A stretch of 36,282 nucleotides of DNA from Fidelibacterota bacterium. GTDB taxonomy: Bacteria > Fidelibacterota > Marinisomatia > SCGC-AAA003-L08 > JACNLC01. The stretch is taken from positions 1 to 36,282 of the forward strand of contig JACNLC010000027.1 of NCBI GenBank assembly GCA_014381725.1, given 5' to 3'. Positions 16,693 to 24,342 of this stretch are shown in pieces; the stretch's first letter is position 1, and each line of letters starts with the position of its first letter. A program made the position numbers and the translations under genes. The notes under the pieces were generated by a model that saw only the letters and a list, made by a program, of their open reading frames with translations, was not told the origin of the DNA and searched no databases.

Positions 16693-17131
16693 AATTGCAA
16701 TTGGTTTAGGAATATTCCTGAGTTTGGTTTTCACAGAAACCTTAGGGGTTACCGCCGGTGGATTAATTGTTCCGGGTTATATAGCATTGAATCTAAACGA
16801 CCCTTTGCGTGTGATTAGCACATTTGCAATTAGTTTATTAGTGTTTATGGTGGTAAAAGGTTTCTCGGATAAACTGTTGATTTACGGAAAACGTCGTCTG
16901 GTATTTTCTTTATTATTGGGCTTTATATTTGGTTACTTATCAAGACAACATTTATCTTTCCCACAGGATGATTTGAATTTATCATCAATTGGATATATTA
17001 TTCCAGGTTTGATTGCAAGTTGGATGGACCGTCAAGGTGTTGTAAGGACGATTAGTGTAATTGTTATTACAGCAAGCATCGTCCAGTTAATGTTAATGAT
17101 TTTTGAAAAAGGGTTGATTCATAATGTTTAG
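16685..17131 (+). CDS. pgsC: PgsC/CapC, poly-gamma-glutamate synthase membrane subunit
   Basis: A 148-residue membrane protein with about five hydrophobic segments. The N-terminus (LSLVFTETLGVTAGGLIVPG, then YIAL) is the conserved start of PgsC/CapC, which forms the minimal polymerase with PgsB. Length matches the family. It overlaps pgsB by 8 bases and the next gene by 8 bases, so the three are almost certainly translated together. Confidence 0.93.
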   Translation: MVEIAIGLGIFLSLVFTETLGVTAGGLIVPGYIALNLNDPLRVISTFAISLLVFMVVKGFSDKLLIYGKRRLVFSLLLGFIFGYLSRQHLSFPQDDLNLSSIGYIIPGLIASWMDRQGVVRTISVIVITASIVQLMLMIFEKGLIHNV

Positions 17132-18272
17132 ACCACAAATACAAAAAACTCAAACTCTAGTAGCATTAGCGGTATTTTGTGCAGTTATGGTGTATTGGTC
17201 CTTTCATTCAACAGTTGTGCATGAATCTAGGGGTTACGAAGATAAAATTAATGCAACTGATATTATGTCAAGTGCTTTGAAATCGCTTAAAACATTTGGT
17301 AAAACAGAAAAAAATGTTATTATCTACAAAGATATTGATCCAAATTTTTCAGGATTAATTTTCAAAGATGATACCAAATTAAAAACCGGACCAGGTGATT
17401 TGGAATCAAAACAAACAACATTAAAGCCAAACTTTTCAGCATTAGTTGTCGATTTGTTAATTGAAGCAGGTGTTAAAACAGGCGATACAATTGCAGTTGG
17501 AATGACAGGTTCTATGCCTGGAGCAAACATAGCATTATATAGTGCATGCGAATCTCTTAATGTTGTTCCTATTGTAATATCTTCTGTTGGTGCATCAATG
17601 TGGGGTGCAACTGATACAAATTATACTTGGCTAGATATGGAAAATCATCTTTACAACGAAAATATAATTTCTTATAAAAGTATTGCGGCATCTTTAGGAG
17701 GTGTTGGAGACTGCTTGCGGAAAGATGGAAATTTTGGAGGAGCAGAATCAAGGCGAATTGCAGAAAAGGCAATTGATCGAAATAATGTGAATCTTATCGA
17801 TTATGAAGTTCCAAGAGGGAGGAAAAATCTAAGCAAGAGTATTGAACAGCGAATGGAATTATACAGAAGAGTTGGAAGTTTAAGCTCTTATTCTGTTTAT
17901 GTTAACATCGGAGGAGGTGTATCGAGTCTTGGCGTAGGAGGTGGAGATAAAGTCCGAAAATCTGGTGTACTTTCTGCAGATGTTGTAAATAGTTATGACC
18001 TTAATAATTCAGTAGCCAAAGTGTTTGCTGAGAATGGTATCCAAATTATTCATATTTTACAAATACCTAAACTTGTGAAAAATATAATTCCTTGGGGAAG
18101 TGACAAACTTCCTATTGGAGAAGGAAAATTATTCTATGATAAAAGATACAATTTGTTGGTTACAGTTTTTGCTTTACTACTTTCTTTAGGGTCTGTAATT
18201 GCAGTTGGAATCGTAAGTCATCGGCAAATCAAAAAGCGAATGAGTACTTTTGAACCTGAATCAGTTATTTAA
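17124..18272 (+). CDS. pgsW: PgsW, poly-gamma-glutamate system protein
   Basis: A 382-residue protein of the family annotated as poly-gamma-glutamate system protein, which accompanies PgsB and PgsC in many Gram-negative genomes. It has an N-terminal membrane segment (LVALAVFCAVMVYWSFHS), a large presumably periplasmic domain with Gly-rich motifs (AVGMTGSMPGANIA near residue 130, VGASMWGATD, NIGGGVSSLGVGGGD near 270) and a C-terminal membrane segment (~345-365) followed by a basic tail. Its biochemical role is not established to my knowledge; it probably replaces PgsA in polymer handling. It overlaps pgsC by 8 bases. Confidence 0.85.
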   Translation: MFRPQIQKTQTLVALAVFCAVMVYWSFHSTVVHESRGYEDKINATDIMSSALKSLKTFGKTEKNVIIYKDIDPNFSGLIFKDDTKLKTGPGDLESKQTTLKPNFSALVVDLLIEAGVKTGDTIAVGMTGSMPGANIALYSACESLNVVPIVISSVGASMWGATDTNYTWLDMENHLYNENIISYKSIAASLGGVGDCLRKDGNFGGAESRRIAEKAIDRNNVNLIDYEVPRGRKNLSKSIEQRMELYRRVGSLSSYSVYVNIGGGVSSLGVGGGDKVRKSGVLSADVVNSYDLNNSVAKVFAENGIQIIHILQIPKLVKNIIPWGSDKLPIGEGKLFYDKRYNLLVTVFALLLSLGSVIAVGIVSHRQIKKRMSTFEPESVI

Positions 18273-18276
18273 TCAT

Positions 18277-19131
18277 ATGATAAATTATAAATTATATTTT
18301 GCAGTACTATTTTGTGTTTTCACTTTTGGGAAAACGATAAATCCTACTGAGATTACTAAAAGTGAAATATTAGAGATAAAAGGAAAAACAAGAGAGTATT
18401 TTTCTGCTTCAAGCAATCTGTTACAATATAAAGTTGCTGGACCTAGGTTTTTCAGATTAATCTCTCGTTGTGCAGTTCCGCAGGATTTAAATCTTGATGT
18501 TAATTATAGCTTTGAGATTAAAATTGATAACGAATACAAATTTGCTACTTCTCACAGTACAAATATTTTTGAGAAAATTCAGTCAAACCAACATCCAGGA
18601 TATGGCTATACAATCTCTAGAAATGATATAATTTATGTACCTAATGGTGATCATACAGTTTCTCTTATACCGACTGATAACAAAAATCCAATATTATTTA
18701 GAATGATAACTCACAATCTTAACCAGAGAAAAGAAGAATCTGAAGTTATTATAGGATTTAATGAACAAATTATTCATCATTTAAAAGTTGGAAATAGTTC
18801 ATTACCATACACTTTGCTAGATTCAGAAAATAAATTTGAATTTGAGATTGAAGGTAAAGGATTTGTTGATATAATCAGTAGATTAGTTATTGAAAATGAC
18901 AATTCTGAAAATGGAGTATATAGTATAGTTGTTCAAAAAGATGGCAAAGAATATCGAACTTACCATCTTCAAACAGAAACATCTAATCAAAGTACTATAA
19001 TCGAAAATTCTGATATTATTCCCGGGAAGTGGCGAACATCTCAGATAAAAGTTCCTACAGGGAAACACCATTATACTATTCGATGTTTGAATGATAATCA
19101 ATCAATCTACATTAGATGTTTACAGCATTAA
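18277..19131 (+). CDS. Secreted beta-rich protein in the pgs operon, hypothetical
   Basis: A 284-residue protein from the ATG at 18277, 4 bases after the pgsW stop; a TTG at 18250 would extend it but would spoil the signal peptide (MINYKLYFAVLFCVFTFGK). The mature part looks all-beta and appears to contain two related halves: each has a region around a REYFSASSNLLQYKV- or PYTLLDSENKFEFEI-like strand, then FFRLISR or FVDIISR, and a late GDHTVSL or GKHHYTI segment. This suggests two carbohydrate-binding-like beta sandwiches. I do not recognise the family. It has no sorting domain, so it probably stays in the periplasm; a role in polymer export is inference from position. Confidence 0.7.
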   Translation: MINYKLYFAVLFCVFTFGKTINPTEITKSEILEIKGKTREYFSASSNLLQYKVAGPRFFRLISRCAVPQDLNLDVNYSFEIKIDNEYKFATSHSTNIFEKIQSNQHPGYGYTISRNDIIYVPNGDHTVSLIPTDNKNPILFRMITHNLNQRKEESEVIIGFNEQIIHHLKVGNSSLPYTLLDSENKFEFEIEGKGFVDIISRLVIENDNSENGVYSIVVQKDGKEYRTYHLQTETSNQSTIIENSDIIPGKWRTSQIKVPTGKHHYTIRCLNDNQSIYIRCLQH

Positions 19132-19136
19132 TCGAG

Positions 19137-20186
19137 ATGAAATATCACAAATTATTTTTTCTTTTTATGCTATTTGGAATGAATCTAAGTGCATCGTCTT
19201 TTATTGTTGGTTTTAAAGTACCAGTCTATTTAACTGCATCAATCCGGTTTGGGTATGATTCAAATGTTTTGAAATTGTCGTCAGAAGAACAAAGTCGAGA
19301 TGAAGTTAATTTTATTCTAGGTTCTGCAGACACTTTTGATAGTGGATTTACACGAAAAAATCTAATGATTAAATACTCTCCGAGAATTATTGAGAATCAC
19401 AAAACAAAAATTGTTATGAATATTGCACAAACTGAATACTATCAGCATAGTGATAAATCTTTCGTCTCATTTTCGGTTTCTGCGGAACAACATTTCGATA
19501 GTTATCATTGGTTAAAATTTAGATATTCTAATTTACCAACATATTACATTAGACCGTATCGAGATTCAGATACATTTTCAGATGGATTGCAGTCCTGCGA
19601 TTTTTCGAACGAAAACATTCGGCTTATTTATTCTGTACCGGTGTATAACAAAACTTCAATTAAAATCAGACTAGGAAGAACAAAATTATATTACAATCCA
19701 TATTTTACTGAATTTGATACCGATGTTACAAGTTTTAGGACAACACTAAGTATTTACAAAATTAAACCCTTCAAATTTATTGCTTGGGCAGAGCTTGGAA
19801 CAGGCAATAATATTTCTTACTTGTCAGAAACCACTTCTTCAAAATTTGATAGATCTTACAAATATAATCAATTTGGAGGAGAAATCGAATGGTCTCCAAA
19901 GTCTATTATCAAATCAGTTGGATTTTCGATTGATATTCACCAACGATATTATTTATCTGAGGGAGAAGATGATCCTTTACACAGCGGACGAAAACACGAG
20001 GATGTTAAATCCATGGCTTGGATTAAAAAAGATGTTACAAATAAACTTGGATTTAGTCTATCTGTAGTCAATCGTCAAAAAACTACATTTTCCGATTATT
20101 CGTGGGTTCAAGATTTAAAGAGTTATAATAAATTTGAAATTTGGCTGGGATGTTCCTATAAAATGTATTTTAATTTTCTGTATTAA
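19137..20186 (+). CDS. Predicted outer-membrane beta-barrel protein of the pgs operon
   Basis: A 349-residue protein starting at the ATG at 19137, 5 bases after the previous stop; an upstream in-frame ATG at 19116 would place seven residues before a good signal peptide (MKYHKLFFLFMLFGMNLSAS). The mature sequence alternates polar and aromatic/hydrophobic residues in many short strands and ends in an amphipathic strand with a C-terminal aromatic (YKMYFNFLY), typical of outer-membrane barrels. There are no cytoplasmic domain motifs. It overlaps the next frame's first possible ATG by one base. In this operon it is the obvious candidate for an outer-membrane pore or anchor for poly-gamma-glutamate. 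Barrel prediction is by eye. Confidence 0.65.
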   Translation: MKYHKLFFLFMLFGMNLSASSFIVGFKVPVYLTASIRFGYDSNVLKLSSEEQSRDEVNFILGSADTFDSGFTRKNLMIKYSPRIIENHKTKIVMNIAQTEYYQHSDKSFVSFSVSAEQHFDSYHWLKFRYSNLPTYYIRPYRDSDTFSDGLQSCDFSNENIRLIYSVPVYNKTSIKIRLGRTKLYYNPYFTEFDTDVTSFRTTLSIYKIKPFKFIAWAELGTGNNISYLSETTSSKFDRSYKYNQFGGEIEWSPKSIIKSVGFSIDIHQRYYLSEGEDDPLHSGRKHEDVKSMAWIKKDVTNKLGFSLSVVNRQKTTFSDYSWVQDLKSYNKFEIWLGCSYKMYFNFLY

Positions 20187-20200
20187 TGAGGTTGATAAAG

Positions 20201-21247
20201 ATGAAAAAATTACTAATAATCGCAATATTGTTTTTTGGTTGTATGAATCCGGAAGATCCAATAATTGATGAAGAAATTTTACCGACAGTCATAATTCCAA
20301 CTATTGGATTTTGTAGAGATGTTGATATTCGTGATAGTATATTAGTTGCCGCAAACGATGAAAACGGATATATGGTGGTTAGCATAAATGAAAATTTAGA
20401 TTTTGAAATACTGTATGAAGCTGAACTCGATCCTTTGCTTCACGCAGATAGAGTTAAAATCTCGGATTTATATAATTATTTTTTAGTCCTTGATGTAAGA
20501 GATGTGATTGTCAAAGTAGATTTTGCTGATTTTAGTTCTATATCCAGTGTTCTTCCATCACCAGATTCAGAAAATCGTCCAGATGATACTAGAAGTTTTG
20601 TGATAGACGAAACCGATCCAAATCTTTTGAGACTATATTCCCTATGGATAGAAAATGATCATTCAGAGATTTATAAAAGAAATTATTGGTATGAAGACAT
20701 TTCTAATCCTGATTCTATTGTATTCTTTGATTTTCTCGATGCAAATAGCCATCAAGATTTCTACAATTCCAATGCTCAAGAGTTATATTTGTCAGATAGT
20801 TTGTTATCTATAGCAAATTCTCAATTAGGAGTTATAGTTTTAAGAAAAGATGGAAATGGTGATTTAACAGAATTATCTAGATTTGATACACCTTTATCTA
20901 GCGAAGTTGAAACTGTGTTTAGTGTCGGGAATATTATTTTTTCAGGTTTATCATACAATGGTGGTTGTTATGCAGTAGAACTAGATTTAACAACGGGAGA
21001 AGTTGCTGATTCTGTTGATTTTGCTTCCGGTTATAGTGTTAATGGAATTTATGGAGATGAGAATCTGATTGTTTTAGCTTGTGGTTATGATGGAGTATTA
21101 TTGTATCGTTGGAATTCAGATTTGAACAATGTTGAATTTGTTGCAAAATTAGTATCACAGGGATATGCGTACAAAGTTAAATTAGAAGAGAGTAATGTGT
21201 TTGTAGCTACTCGAAATGGAATTGAAATATTTGAAATAGAAAGGTAA
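20201..21247 (+). CDS. Predicted beta-propeller lipoprotein
   Basis: A 348-residue protein from the ATG at 20201, which has a GAGGT ribosome-binding sequence in front; an in-frame ATG at 20186 overlaps the previous stop and is less likely. The signal sequence MKKLLIIAILFFGC ends in a weak lipobox with Cys14, followed by acidic residues, so it is probably a lipoprotein. The rest is a series of roughly 40-50-residue beta units (SILVAANDENGYMVVSI, YFLVLDVRDVIVKVDF, SLLSIANSQLGVIVL, LIVLACGYDGVLLYRW, NVFVATRNGIEIFEI) resembling LVIVD-type propeller repeats. Such proteins often bind partners at the membrane surface. Its place after the barrel gene suggests a partner of the barrel. Confidence 0.7.
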   Translation: MKKLLIIAILFFGCMNPEDPIIDEEILPTVIIPTIGFCRDVDIRDSILVAANDENGYMVVSINENLDFEILYEAELDPLLHADRVKISDLYNYFLVLDVRDVIVKVDFADFSSISSVLPSPDSENRPDDTRSFVIDETDPNLLRLYSLWIENDHSEIYKRNYWYEDISNPDSIVFFDFLDANSHQDFYNSNAQELYLSDSLLSIANSQLGVIVLRKDGNGDLTELSRFDTPLSSEVETVFSVGNIIFSGLSYNGGCYAVELDLTTGEVADSVDFASGYSVNGIYGDENLIVLACGYDGVLLYRWNSDLNNVEFVAKLVSQGYAYKVKLEESNVFVATRNGIEIFEIER

Positions 21248-21251
21248 AATA

Positions 21252-24200
21252 ATGTTTAAGAAAGTATTAGTATTTAGTCTATTAACTATAGTTTTTGGTC
21301 AATTTGATTGGGACGATGGAGGTATTCCTCTTAGGCAAGGTATTCACACAGAATGGCAAAGAACAGCATCCATCGGACATGATGGAGAAGTGATATTTGT
21401 TTGGTCTGATACAAGAGATGGTGGAAGAGATATTTTTGCTCAAAAAGTAAATTCTGATGGGGAAATTCTATGGCAAACAAATGGAGCTCCTTTAGTAACT
21501 GAATTGGGAAGACAAGAAGATCCGATTGCTATTTCAGATGAGAATGGTGGAATATTTATGATTTGGAGAGATTATCGAAACGAACCTGAACATGGAGATG
21601 TATATGCACAGCATGTTCTTTCAGATGGAAACTTGGGATGGGATATAGCTGGAGTTCCACTTTCTATTGTTTCAGGAACTCAGGAATCTCTAAATATGTG
21701 TTCAGACGGACTCGGAGGAGTTTTTGTAATTTGGAATGACAAATCTCAAACAAGTAGTGCATCTGGATTTACTTATGGAACTCATATTTCAGCATCGGGA
21801 GAGATTGTTGAAGCAGGTATTGGAGTTCCTATTATTACAAGTTCTGGTTCTCATACAAGTGTAAGTTTTGAAAATAGTGGAGATGGATATGCGAGTTTGG
21901 TTTGGGAAGATGCTAGAATACCAGGCGAAATAGATATTTACACACAAAGGATTGATTCAAATTGCAATATTTTGTGGGGAGACGAAGGTGGAATCCCAGT
22001 TTGTACATTAGCGGGAATTGATCAAAACTCACCAAAGGTAAACCATATCTCTGATAATAGAACAGTAATTGTTTGGGAAGATGAACGCAATGGTGTGGAC
22101 AATAATGACATCTTTTTGCAAATATTGGACGAATTAGGAAATAAACTACTAGAAAACGATGGACTTAATATTTGCTCAAACGAATTTGCCCAATTCAGTC
22201 CTCGAGTTAAAACAGATTCTGATATTATTTTTGTGGTTTGGGAAGATGAAAGAAATGACGATGGAGATATTTATGCACAAGCATATTCTGCCAGCAATGG
22301 AATTTTGTGGGAAGAAAATGGAAAACCTATTGCATCACTTGAGAGGAAACAGACTCAAGCTCGTTTAGCTGGAGATGGTAGTGGTGGTGTATATTTTACT
22401 TGGATGGATGAAAGAAATGCAGTTCACCCACAGATTGATATATTCTTTCAACAAGTTAATTCTAGTGGAGACTTGGTTTTTCAATCTAACGGAATTGCAA
22501 TAAGTGAGGCAAGTAATTATCAATTCAACCCAATTGTGAGAAAAGATAATTTCGGTGGAGCTTTTGTTGTATTCGGAGACCAACAAACCGGCAGTATTGA
22601 TATGGCTGTCCAACATATTGACCAAACAGGCACCACCTTTGAAAACAATGGTAAAATTATTTTTACTGGACTTGATGGAGATGCAATCTCACCAAAATTA
22701 TTGTATTTAGGAGATAATAAAACTTTAGCTTACTGGAAAGATATGAGAAACGGTGGTGGTACTCCGCAAACTTATGGACAGATTATTACAGGTGATTTTC
22801 CGAATATTTCGGAACTAAATGGTCAATTGCTTTGTGAAAATCAATATCAAGATTATCCATCTGCGACACATATTGGTGATCATATCTTCCTTAATTTTCT
22901 CTGTGAAGAAGAGGATGGGACTAAAACGCTTTATTATATTGTTCTTGACCAGAACTTGAGTCCAGTAATGGACCCAAATGGATTACCAATCTACGCAAAT
23001 GAGTGGAATATGAATCAATTAAATATTAGTGTAACTGTCGGAACAGATAATTTTTTGTATGTTGCATATTCAGATATTCAATTATGGGATTATGATATAA
23101 AGTTACAGAAATTTGATGAATTTGGAGTTACCCAATGGGCTGACGGTGGCGTAACAGTTACCCAAATGGGAAATGATGATATTGTATTAGGCATAGAGCC
23201 AATACAAAACGAAAGTGGTGGGTGTGTTGTGTTTTGGGAAAATAACAGCGATGATACTAATTTAGATTTATATGCCCAAGCCGTAGATTCTGATGGTAAT
23301 TTTCCAGATGAGTGGGTTTCAAATCCGTTGGTTATATCTGATGGAAGTGGAGATCAGACTGCTTTAAAAACTCTTCGAACCGATGATGGTGTGTTTATGG
23401 CCTGGAAAGACAGTCGTAATGGAACTGATTCCGATATTTATGGCCAGTTTATATCTGATAATGGACAAATTATCGGAGAAGAAAATGGAACATCGATTGT
23501 TACAAAAGCCAATGATCAGCTAAATCCATCGTTTGACTACGATTTCTCTCATAATCGTTTTATGGTTTGTTGGGAGGACTTTGAAAATGGAATGAATTAT
23601 GATGTTTTATGTAGCGAAATTGATATGTCAGATGGAATGAATGTAGATGATGAAGTAGTTTTAGCTGGAGGGGACGGAGATCAATTAGCTCCATTTGTTT
23701 ATTTCAAGGAATTGTTTTATGTAGATGGTGTTGAAAGATTTATGTTTGTTTGGGAAGATAGTAGAATGGGTTTAGGTACCGATATTTATTATCAAGAAAT
23801 AGATTCTGTTGATAATTTAATGTTTGAAGAAGGTGGAATTGTAATTTGTGATGCGGATTTTTCACAACAATCACCCAAGATTGAATTATATTCCGAAGAT
23901 CAACAGTCCTATGTAATTTTATGGGAAGACTTAAGAAGTTCAGGGAAAGAAGAGCTAAGAAATACTTATGTCCAGTCTAGATCTTTTTATGAATATGCAG
24001 ATAATAATAGTGAATTATCAATAGTCAATTATCAATTACTAAATGCTTACCCAAATCCGTTTAATCCGAGTACAACAATTAGCTATGCGGTAGAGTTAAA
24101 CGGTCGTTTGTCTCTACAGGTTTACAACATTAATGGCCAACTTGTAGAAACACTAGTTGATGGTAATGTAGATACAGGTTATCATTCAGTTACTTGGAAT

Positions 24201-24287
24201 GCAGAAAATTACCCAAGCGGAATTTATTTTGCAAAATTAATTGCTGGAGATTTTACTAAAACACAAAAATTGGTTTTGGTAAAATAA
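21252..24287 (+). CDS. Secreted repeat (beta-propeller-like) protein with type IX sorting domain
   Basis: A 1011-residue secreted protein with signal peptide MFKKVLVFSLLTIVFGQ. Residues ~20-905 contain about 14 degenerate repeats of some 60 residues with the core [VI]W-x-D-x-R-(n)-D-I-[YF]-[AT]-Q followed by G-x-[IL]-x-W-x-x-x-G-x-P. Examples are VWSDTRDGGRDIFAQ, VWEDERNDDGDIYAQ, AWKDSRNGTDSDIYGQ and VWEDSRMGLGTDIYYQ. The pattern fits one or two beta-propellers. The C-terminus is a sorting domain (AYPNPFNPSTTISY to KLVLVK) closely similar to those of the M14 and first C25 proteins. It starts 4 bases after the lipoprotein stop. No catalytic motif is evident; a surface binding or scaffold role is inference. 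Confidence 0.8.
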   Translation: MFKKVLVFSLLTIVFGQFDWDDGGIPLRQGIHTEWQRTASIGHDGEVIFVWSDTRDGGRDIFAQKVNSDGEILWQTNGAPLVTELGRQEDPIAISDENGGIFMIWRDYRNEPEHGDVYAQHVLSDGNLGWDIAGVPLSIVSGTQESLNMCSDGLGGVFVIWNDKSQTSSASGFTYGTHISASGEIVEAGIGVPIITSSGSHTSVSFENSGDGYASLVWEDARIPGEIDIYTQRIDSNCNILWGDEGGIPVCTLAGIDQNSPKVNHISDNRTVIVWEDERNGVDNNDIFLQILDELGNKLLENDGLNICSNEFAQFSPRVKTDSDIIFVVWEDERNDDGDIYAQAYSASNGILWEENGKPIASLERKQTQARLAGDGSGGVYFTWMDERNAVHPQIDIFFQQVNSSGDLVFQSNGIAISEASNYQFNPIVRKDNFGGAFVVFGDQQTGSIDMAVQHIDQTGTTFENNGKIIFTGLDGDAISPKLLYLGDNKTLAYWKDMRNGGGTPQTYGQIITGDFPNISELNGQLLCENQYQDYPSATHIGDHIFLNFLCEEEDGTKTLYYIVLDQNLSPVMDPNGLPIYANEWNMNQLNISVTVGTDNFLYVAYSDIQLWDYDIKLQKFDEFGVTQWADGGVTVTQMGNDDIVLGIEPIQNESGGCVVFWENNSDDTNLDLYAQAVDSDGNFPDEWVSNPLVISDGSGDQTALKTLRTDDGVFMAWKDSRNGTDSDIYGQFISDNGQIIGEENGTSIVTKANDQLNPSFDYDFSHNRFMVCWEDFENGMNYDVLCSEIDMSDGMNVDDEVVLAGGDGDQLAPFVYFKELFYVDGVERFMFVWEDSRMGLGTDIYYQEIDSVDNLMFEEGGIVICDADFSQQSPKIELYSEDQQSYVILWEDLRSSGKEELRNTYVQSRSFYEYADNNSELSIVNYQLLNAYPNPFNPSTTISYAVELNGRLSLQVYNINGQLVETLVDGNVDTGYHSVTWNAENYPSGIYFAKLIAGDFTKTQKLVLVK

Positions 24288-24290
24288 CTA

Positions 24291-24313
24291 GACAAGTGGT
24301 CAGTCCACTTGTT
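24291..24313 (+). other. Intergenic hairpin without T-run
   Basis: ACAAGTGG and CCACTTGT form a perfect 8-bp stem around TCAGT in the 55-base gap before the M14 gene. There is no following T-tract, so it is not a standard terminator; it may be a processing or partial-attenuation hairpin inside the operon. Confidence 0.45.
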
Positions 24314-24342
24314 CACTATTATAGGAAATTATAAAGGATTTT

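Noticed and set aside
18250-18276. TTG start for the secreted protein after pgsW.
   Set aside because: It would overlap pgsW and put nine residues in front of a good signal peptide; the ATG at 18277 fits better.
19116-19136. ATG at 19116 as the start of the beta-barrel gene.
   Set aside because: It lies inside the previous gene and adds seven residues ahead of a standard signal peptide that begins at 19137.
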